In this document: positions 19,420 to 26,440 of the stretch, in pieces
Layout: every line of letters begins with the position of its first letter
How positions within the stretch are numbered: position 1 is the stretch's first letter
The notes under the pieces: generated by a model
What the model was told of the DNA's origin: nothing
The model's input: the letters and a program-made list of their open reading frames with translations, nothing else
Database searches by the model: none
Position numbers and translations under genes: made by a program
Assembly (NCBI GenBank): GCA_015680685.1
Contig: MNCI01023459.1
Location: 1,855-28,294 of the forward strand
Origin: Gnetum montanum
Taxonomy: Eukaryota > Streptophyta > Gnetopsida > Gnetales > Gnetaceae
Direction: 5' to 3'
Length of the DNA stretch: 26,440 nucleotides

Positions 19420-21765
19420 ATTTCAACATTTTGAAATGTTCCAACCTTTAAGCAATAGAGATAATGTTGATGATTCTTCTACTTAGGATTGTCTATACAT
19501 GATAGATTATTACTACAATTAGCAAGGTTGCTCAAGAAATAATAACAATTCTAAGGGAAATATAAAATCAATATGATCAAAGAATAGTAAAAAAAATATA
19601 AAAATAAATATGTTCAAAACCTTGGTACTTGGTTAAAGTTATGCATAGGTGTTGCAACTTGAAAGAAAAAGCTTTAAAAACTTAGGATTTTGTGTTGACA
19701 ATTGATTCATGGAACAAAGTTAAAGAAAAAGGGGATGAAGTTATATCAATGAGGTAGCTATAAAACCATAGCAAAATTTGAAAAGAAAGGAATTCCAAGA
19801 CAAGAAACACCTTAGGGCAACAAACAATAATAAATATCTATTTCAATGACTATGCATTTATGTAGAGTATTTTATCTTTTATTGTAATCAAACCATGACT
19901 AATGTTTGGAGGGTTGTTGCCATGTTGGTGTTGAAGATAGCATAGACAAGAAACCCTCTTAGAATAAGAAGCCAAGGTAGTTGAACAATGATGCTTCATG
20001 ATGAACCGAAAGATAGATGTGGAATGCAAGACTTATTATGGTAATGAAATGAAGCATAAGACATAGTGGGAAGACAGCCACAAAGGTGGTGAAGGTGTGC
20101 AGATGGCACCATTGCAGAAGTAGCTTATTCATCAATGACATAGGTGGGAAATAATAATGTGACTTCACCTATGCCACTACCAATGGAAACTCAAACGTAA
20201 GATTAGCCATGGATCCCAGATGCATGGTTCCAAGACTCCATTAGCAAAGGGCTTAGGAGCATCTAAAGTTGTTGGGCAAAAATGGTAATAGATATAATGT
20301 GAGGTAAGAAAAATGGTAGAACCACCTCTTAATGTGGGATGAAGGAAACATAGTCCATGGCACAATGGCTACAGGACCTGTGCACTCTTTGAAACAATAA
20401 AAAATAAAACATAGATGTGTAAATGCACATGGCCTCAAAGATACATGCCCTTCAAAACAACATTTTTTCTAAAAATTACATTTTCCAAACTTTTAAATAT
20501 GAAAAAGGAGGTAGGATTTATGGTTTAAGAAAGGAAGGATTGATGAATATTTGGTAAATCTAACTTTTTAGGGAAATTAAAATTTTCCATAGAAAACCAT
20601 TTCTCCTTGATATTTCTAATGAGACACTAGACAACCATGACTTAAATTTCTCATAGAGGTTACAACTTCTCATAGGGGATATGAATTAATTCCCTAGATA
20701 TTTGTGGCTTACCTTAATATTTTATGATGATTGTAACTATCCAAATCCACTATAAAATGGCTTAAATAGTAGAGATCAAAGGAGGGGGAGGAGAAAATTT
20801 GAAGAATATTCAGGATTTCTTGTAAAGCATGGTTGCTAAAGACATTAAATTAGCTACTTTGTTTTAATCCTTTGAGTTCATTGCTTCTCATTTTATTTTA
20901 GTTACATAGCTAAGAGTTTAAATAGTATCATGCTTGGCATTTAATTTTTGGATTTTTCTTGGTTATTTTTATAGCTCTATTTTTGTGCAATATTAGACTT
21001 CTATTAATGTTTTCCATATAAGAGTTTATGTTGTAAAAAAGAATCTTAAGCAATTTAATAGTAATGTCTTAATGAAATTGCTTGTTTTGATCATAGAGGA
21101 TCTAGGAAAATATTTGATATTTTAAGACAATTGAAATAGCTTCAATTATTTTAAAGTGTATTATCTTGGTATTTCAATGCTGAAATTGACAAATTTTTTA
21201 AAGGCTCTATTGAATGCAATTCTTGAGAACTATTAACTAGTCAAAATATAAGCTTGTACTTTGCTGCTTATGCAACATTGTTGGTATCGTAATAAGATTG
21301 TCTTTTATTAAATTCCATGTTGAGCTCAGAGGGTTTGGACAATTTGTAGTTAGATTGAATTGGAATAGCTTTATTAATAAGTTTTTTCTCATGCCAATTT
21401 ATCTTGCTTAAATGTTTAAGATATCACACAAAGCTACTTTATTTTCTTTTTTCTTTCTAAAATCCATTGACTCTCACCCTATTTCTAGTTTTCTTATGGA
21501 ATCTTCTCTCTAGGAAAAATTAGGAGTAGATTAGCAGAATTATGCTTGAACATTTTTGTAAAATTTTATTTATTACAAGTAATGTACTATAAGTACTATA
21601 TGGACTAAGTGATTTGACAAAATAGAAACTTTCAAAAACTCATAGTGTTTGACAAAGCTAGCTAAATTTCTTTTATTATAGCTAATTACAGTTTCATACA
21701 CAATTCAACCATTTTGACATTTACAATAGCAAACACATACTCACATAACTGATGAGTCTATTTGA
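19420..21765. other. Right flank, no recognisable gene
   Basis: AT-rich sequence with short frames on both strands and no recognisable protein motif. AACATTTTGAAATGTT at 19430-19445 is a small perfect hairpin. A TATA-like TATAAAA at 20751 is followed by purine-rich sequence (AGGAGGGGGAGGAG near 20780) and could be a core promoter or part of an old LTR, but no paired copy is visible. Confidence 0.45.
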
Positions 21766-22023
21766 GGGTATCTGGGCCTTGATGTTACTAGAGACCAACA
21801 AGTGCCTAAACTCTATTTGAAGAACACCTTCACATCCTATGACACCAAAGACATGAGATCAAAGGCTCTATTCATTGGCAATCTAGTCCTAAATGATTTC
21901 CAACACTATCTCATCCATTCCCATGAGCTCTAATGGTTAGGTTTATTCAAACAATCAACCAAGGAAGGATTCCAAGCAATAAGGAAAGGGAAAATAGGCT
22001 ACACCACAATTGCTAAAACATGA
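21766..22023 (+). pseudogene. Unrecognised coding-like segment upstream of the gag-protease fragment
   Basis: One frame, open apart from a single TAA near 21932 and ending in TGA at 22021-22023, encodes a protein-like sequence with segments such as RSKALFIGNLVLNDFQHY and GFQAIRKGKIGYTT. I cannot name a family. The nested element has nothing obviously alike at the equivalent place, so this may come from another element or be a polyprotein part the nested one lost. Confidence 0.35.
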
Positions 22024-22035
22024 TGTTTTCATCTT

Positions 22036-23007
22036 GGGATGTATGGAGAAATTTAATCAACAAGAATGAGAAGTTAACAACCAATGGCAAATACCTTCTT
22101 AATGTTACGAAATAGGTCATGAAATCTTTGAAACAAAAGAACACTTATTTGATCTTGTATGACCTAGTAATGACTTCTACTACACACCATGAGGTCCTAA
22201 TAAAAATGTTGACTTTAATTCCCATTAATAAGGACATCCCCACTAGTGAAGAGTCCATTCACATTGTGATGGTACAACGTTCACCAAGGAAAGAACCAAA
22301 GTCAATGACATTAACATTTCATGACAGTAAAGTAAAAACTAATTCCTATGATGGCAAAACAATGAAGGTCCCTCTCTTCATAATAATAAGGGTTAGGCAA
22401 TACAAGGTGCATAGGTTGCACACTGGGAGTGGCCACTAATGTCATACCCTATACCATTGTTGAATGGTTGGGTCTAATAGAACATGTGCAACATACCTCT
22501 ACTTCTATTCTCAAATCCTTTAATAGATCTCAAGTTGTAGTTAAAGGCTTCATTTTTTTGGACTTCATAGTGGGTGAACAATTCCTTACAATAGCCAACT
22601 TGGTGGTGGAAGAGATATCAAGATTCAATCTCATCATAGGAAGGCCTTGGATAGCTTAGTTAGGATAGATTTTCTTATTTATTCATCAAGAAATTCACCT
22701 ACCTTATGAGGAATGTAAAATAACTATTCATAGAAATAGTGTGGTTTCATTGGTAGTCAAAAATGTTTACATAGAGTAAGGGACCAAAGTGGAGTTTCAA
22801 GAAGAAGCTCCAACTCTCAATGATGAAGTCAATACGCCCAATAGAGTAGAAGAGGCTAAAATTGATAATAATAAAACCATGGATGCACCATTGGAAGAGC
22901 TCCCCTTCAACATGGTTAGTGAGGAAAATAGGGAATACAAGATCATGCAACATAGACCATATACCTTTCCTAATCTTTTGAAGATTAGGAAACACTTACA
23001 TAGTTGA
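22036..23007 (+). pseudogene. gag-pro: Truncated relative of the nested gag-protease gene
   Basis: This is homologous to about 7290-8200. The segment SLKQKNTYLILYDLVMTS at 22122 matches KLKQKNTTLSLYELVMTS of the nested element, and the following IP.NKDIP..E.SIH stretch is shared. The protease follows, with a shift near 22434: its active-site triplet reads H-T-G (22419-22427) where D-T-G is expected, and it ends in LIIGRPWIA at 22633-22659. The tail (22789-23007) shares the PYTFPN...RKHLH end motif. There is no gag core upstream and no reverse transcriptase after it. I could not find LTRs, so it is a fragment or its ends are too decayed. Confidence 0.75.
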
Positions 23008-23292
23008 CATATATTTCCTATTCACTTTCCCCTATTTCCATAATTGTGTAGCCTTCACTTTATTTTATTAGGCTAAGTTTAATCTTTGTTTACATGTATA
23101 ATTTTTATGTTACTTTATGCTACCTTATTTTAGATTTATTTCGCTCATAGTCTATGATTTCTCCTTATTTACAATTTACTTTTTGTATGCCTTGTCTATT
23201 TTAAAACATAAAACATAAAAAATACCATAAAAATTTAAATTTTAAAAAAACCATAAAAATATTGAAATGTAAAACTTATAAAAAATTTATTT
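23008..23292 (+). other. AT-rich spacer after the gag-protease relative
   Basis: No coding signal. Runs of A and T dominate, with repeated ACATAAAA and CCATAAAAAT words near 23200-23260. It is comparable in place and composition to 8313-8629 of the nested element. Confidence 0.45.
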
Positions 23293-23493
23293 TGACACAT
23301 GGCCTACCATGGCCTAAAACTAGCAATGCACATGCCCTACCATGGCCTAAAATTGGCAATCCGCATGGCTTGCCATGGCCTAAAACTAGTGATGCACATG
23401 GCCCACTAAGACCTAAAACTAGTAAAGCTATGACCTGCCATGATCTAAAATTGGCAATGCACATGGCCTACCAAGGCCTTAAACTACTGATAC
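23293..23493 (+). repeat. 33-bp tandem array downstream of the gag-protease relative
   Basis: About six units of 31-34 bp have the core CCATGGCCTAAAACTAGCAA. The 33-bp period makes an 11-residue repeat when translated (HGLPWPKTSNA-like), but start and stop context do not argue for real translation. The CTAAAAYTRGCA core resembles the array at 8630-8960. Confidence 0.85.
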
Positions 23494-23913
23494 CTTCATG
23501 ACTTATTTCTTCTTTATCACCATCATAGCAATTATACCTTAGCTTACATTATTTTTGCCATGTTAATTTACATTTTACTTTAACAATTATTACCTTATAA
23601 CCTTGTGTTTTAACCAACATAGCCTCATAATGTGAATAAAATGTAGAATACATAAAATGCATGAGACTAGGAGTATTAAAAATGTATAAGAAAAATTAAT
23701 AATAATAATAATAATCAAAAGCCCTAGTCACACAGTGTGACAAAAGCTCAAATTACATATAAAATAAATAGGAGTCTAATAGCCATGGATGCACTATGTA
23801 ACAATAACATAAAAAATAATGATAGTCTCATAACAACCAATGACTAAAAATAACCACAACACTATAACATCAATAACTTCAAAAATGACCAAAGACATGA
23901 TCAAACTAGTGGA
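23494..23913. other. AT-rich intergenic sequence with a short microsatellite
   Basis: An AAT run at about 23696-23714. No reading frame or repeat that can be supported otherwise. Confidence 0.4.
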
Positions 23914-25372
23914 CTAAGGTCCAACTGGAGGAGGAGGAGGAGCATCACCAAAATCATCACCACTAGGGTTGCTATTATCACCTAGTACATGTACTAATCA
24001 CAATAAAATTCTAATTAGTAATCAACATAACTAAACTATGAATTAAACCAAACTAAAATATAATAAAATAAAAGAAATTAATTAAACACAAAAAAACTTG
24101 GTAGGATTTGGGGGCAACATCTTCTATGGGGAGTTTTCAAAGACCACCCTGTAGATGATGGTGAATCTAATCTTTGGTTATCTTGGCCCAATCCACTTTC
24201 CCAAGAGTAACATTAGTCAAGATGTTTTTCTTCTTAATGTTAGTCCATGTAGGTAGCTTCCATGATAAGTTAGTGGTGATCACCTCTATAAAAGTAGTAG
24301 TGATTTAAGGAGTGGAGGAATTAGTTACTACTTGAGAACTTTCAAATAGCGTGAAGGTGTTCCCTATGTTGATTCCCTCTATGAATAGTTCTATCTTTCA
24401 CCTCTCTATGGCCTCTTCCTATAACCACTTTATGTGACTCTCTAATTCAACCTTTTATTTCTTTTTTTGATCCTTTTGTGCTCAGTTCCACTCAAGGATC
24501 CAAGCATAATAGTCTCTTTACTCCCTAGTTTTATGAGACAATAGGTCCATCTACAACTTCTACTCTACAAGATCCCTAGCAAGAGAAACCTTGCTATGGA
24601 TGACATTCCAATATTGTGATCATTCTATCTTCTTAGTTTTCAAGGAGTCTTTATTAGCCACTTGGGCTTCCACAAACTCCTTACAATCCCTAAGATCTTT
24701 AATCTCCTCAACCTACTTTTTATTTTTCCTTTCCAATGCTACAATTCTCTCCCAAAGGAACTCATTGGAACATTGGCATTCTCATCAAGTTCTAGCACAT
24801 GAGAGTCCACATTCAAAGGTACTTTCATATAGCTTTCATGAAACATTTTGCACATCAGGTGGAAGGCTAGGTAGCTCATCAATCTTAATGGAATGGTTGG
24901 GATCCCATCCAGTCTTGGATACTGCAAACAGTAAAACAAAGATGAACACATAAAACTAGTAAACAACAAGAGAAATCTATTACAATTGATCAATCATATC
25001 TTCAGCCATCCCATGCATAAACTCCATTTTGTCAAGAACCTCCACCCATGATTTCATGCAAAACATAGAAGTTAAAGCATCTGGTTGAGGTTCAAGAGCT
25101 ACAACAAGCATGGCCATAATCTAATGATCAAAACTAAGTTCGAACATTAAACTACAAGATGCAACATCTAAAAAAAATTCATAGGTACTTGGAAGATCAT
25201 CTGGGATAATAATAGGAGGTTCACCTAATTGTGAACCTTTAAAGATGGCATCAAGGACATCCAATGTGGCATTGTATAGACTTGAAACACCACCTAGAAA
25301 ATTCATGTTGCAACTTGTTGGCATTGTGACCTTCACCATTGTAATAGAGGCTAGATTTTCATTGTAAAACAT
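23914..25372 (-). pseudogene. Antisense decayed coiled-coil ORF, unrecognised
   Basis: On the minus strand one frame can be followed from ATG 25372 down to about 24095, some 425 codons, with about twenty stops and no frameshift. The stops are TAG, TAA and TGA at places fitting CAG, CAA and CGA. The N-terminal part is globular (MFYNENLASITMV, GSQLGEPPIIIPDDLP). The middle is rich in Glu, Lys and Leu and likely forms a coiled coil (NEFLWERIVALERKNKK). It then reads KVDWAKITKD and EDVAPKSYQVF. A separate segment at 23992-23914 encodes GDDFGDAPPPPPVGP and a stop. The AT-rich gap before it (about 23994-24100) and a pyrimidine-rich TTTGCAG at 24928-24922 look like introns, but no pair of sites joins the frames cleanly. 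The layout, coiled coil then Pro-rich end, resembles ORF2 of the outer element; a relative is possible but not shown. Confidence 0.45.
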
Positions 25373-25667
25373 AAGGTTTGTAGTCCATGAGCTACAATCT
25401 TACATACTTTAATTTATTGGAGCAAAAAAATGCCTCATAAGTTGTTATTACCTCACTTCCTTAGTGAAAAAAGTTATGTCATATCTATATTTGGGCTTGG
25501 AAAGGCTGAAAATGCCTTAGAAACTATCAAATTTGGTGTTTTCATGGGTCTTATGTTGGCCATAGATAAAACTATGTTAGAACCAGCTACATCTAGTGTT
25601 GGAATTATTGGGTTTTTATTTTTCTAGGAAGGCTAGCAAGGATCCCATAATGCCAACATGTAATAGT
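25373..25667. other. Region with a short open frame of unknown worth
   Basis: A 65-codon frame at 25430-25627 (+) encodes a largely hydrophobic peptide with a Gly/Leu/Met-rich middle. It has no recognised motif and no clear promoter. I do not call it a gene. Confidence 0.3.
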
Positions 25668-25870
25668 GAGAATGAGGCTTACTTGTTGGCCAACATAGCT
25701 CCAGTGTAGTCCCAGCGAGGATGAGGCTTTCTTACTAGCCAACATAGTCCCAAGAAGGATGAGGCTTCCTCACTAGCCAATGTAGCTCTAGTGTAGCCCA
25801 AATGAAGATGAGACCTCCTTGTTAGCTAGTGTAGCTCTAGCATAGTACCTAAGAGGATGAGAATTCCATA
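25668..25870. repeat. ~50-bp tandem repeat, about four units
   Basis: Units share GAGGATGAGGCTT...ACTAGCCAACATAG followed by CTCCAGTGTAG. The second unit lacks about 13 bp in that last part. A partial unit with GGCTAGCAAGGATCCC may lie just upstream at about 25630. Confidence 0.8.
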
Positions 25871-26440
25871 AAGATAATGAGGATTTTGATAAATCTAGCA
25901 TAGTTTTCAAAGCCTGTTTACTATTTATAGCACTTAGCATAGTTTTGATGGTCTTGGTGCATCAAATTTATCATAAATGGAAAACTACACTAGAATTGAT
26001 GGCCTACCACAACTGTAAATTACATTAAGTTTTCAGCAATCATGGTAGAAAATTTACACCACCAAATTGAACACCAACAACCTATTTAAATCAAATTCGA
26101 ATACCTTGGAAGGACTTTTTGGCAAGTTGGCAATTGGCTAAGCATTAGAGATTCTCAATTTATTTCCCAGTAGAAAAATGTTAAGCATTTACTCACCATT
26201 TATATAGCCAATGTGGTAGATTCACATCTAAGAACTAGTTAGGAGTTTTGGAAGTTGGAGCTTGGAAGAAACTAGATTGTGCAACTGACTGTAGAACATA
26301 AACTATTTGTTTTACTAGACATTAGGCACCATTTGAACAACTCCTTGTGCATCTAGGCACACACTTATATTTCTTGAAATTCTACTCTTCTAACATTTTT
26401 ATTATTTTAATAAAAATTAGCAGTTGATTGGATTATGCAA
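25871..26440. other. Right end of window, nothing recognisable
   Basis: AT-rich sequence without a long frame, repeat or RNA gene that I can support on either strand. Confidence 0.4.

Noticed and set aside
19959-20438. Minus-strand ORFs in the right flank
   Set aside because: Short, overlapping, without motif or conserved neighbours.
23262-23501. 79-codon ORF with an 11-residue repeat
   Set aside because: The peptide repeat follows from the 33-bp period of the array; no promoter or conserved flanking coding sequence supports translation.

Overview
The window looks like intergenic DNA from a plant nuclear genome with large, old retrotransposon content. It is AT-rich, has no bacterial-type gene packing, and most of it is LTR retrotransposon sequence of the Ty3/gypsy (Athila/Tat-like) type, decayed by point mutation. 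A gymnosperm or another large-genome plant fits, but nothing in the sequence fixes the species. I found no intact host gene, tRNA, rRNA or CRISPR array. A single N lies at 15118.

Layout. (1) 1-1481: host-side flank with a TATA-like box and a decayed, unrecognised reading frame. (2) 1482-19414: a complete 'outer' LTR element, with 868-bp LTRs at 1482-2349 and 18547-19414 and an exact 5-bp target duplication GTGAT on both sides. It has a tRNA-Asp-like primer site, a long gag frame (2409-2721 continued at 11587-13637), about 2 kb without a recognisable gene, and a second long frame (ORF2, 15593-18357). I see no protease, reverse transcriptase, RNase H or integrase. (3) 2722-11581: a second LTR element inserted inside the outer gag, with LTRs at 2722-4203 and 10132-11581 and target duplication CTTTA/CTCTA. 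It carries gag plus a retropepsin-like protease (4752-8312), tandem repeat arrays, and a small 3' ORF ending just before the polypurine tract. It too has no RT or integrase. (4) 19420-21765: flank without a recognisable gene. (5) 21766-23493: a truncated relative of the nested gag-protease gene with its own 33-bp repeat array. (6) 23914-25372, minus strand: a long decayed coiled-coil-type frame, possibly with a split C-terminal exon. (7) 25668-25870: a ~50-bp tandem repeat, then featureless sequence to the end.

How it fits together. Both complete elements keep the parts needed in cis (LTRs, primer site, purine tract) and gag, but lack pol. They therefore look like non-autonomous gag-bearing elements that would have needed a partner's polymerase and integrase. 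The outer one inserted first and the nested one landed in its gag. Both have since decayed, mainly through C-to-T type stops (TAA/TAG/TGA in place of CAA/CAG/CGA), with fewer frameshifts.
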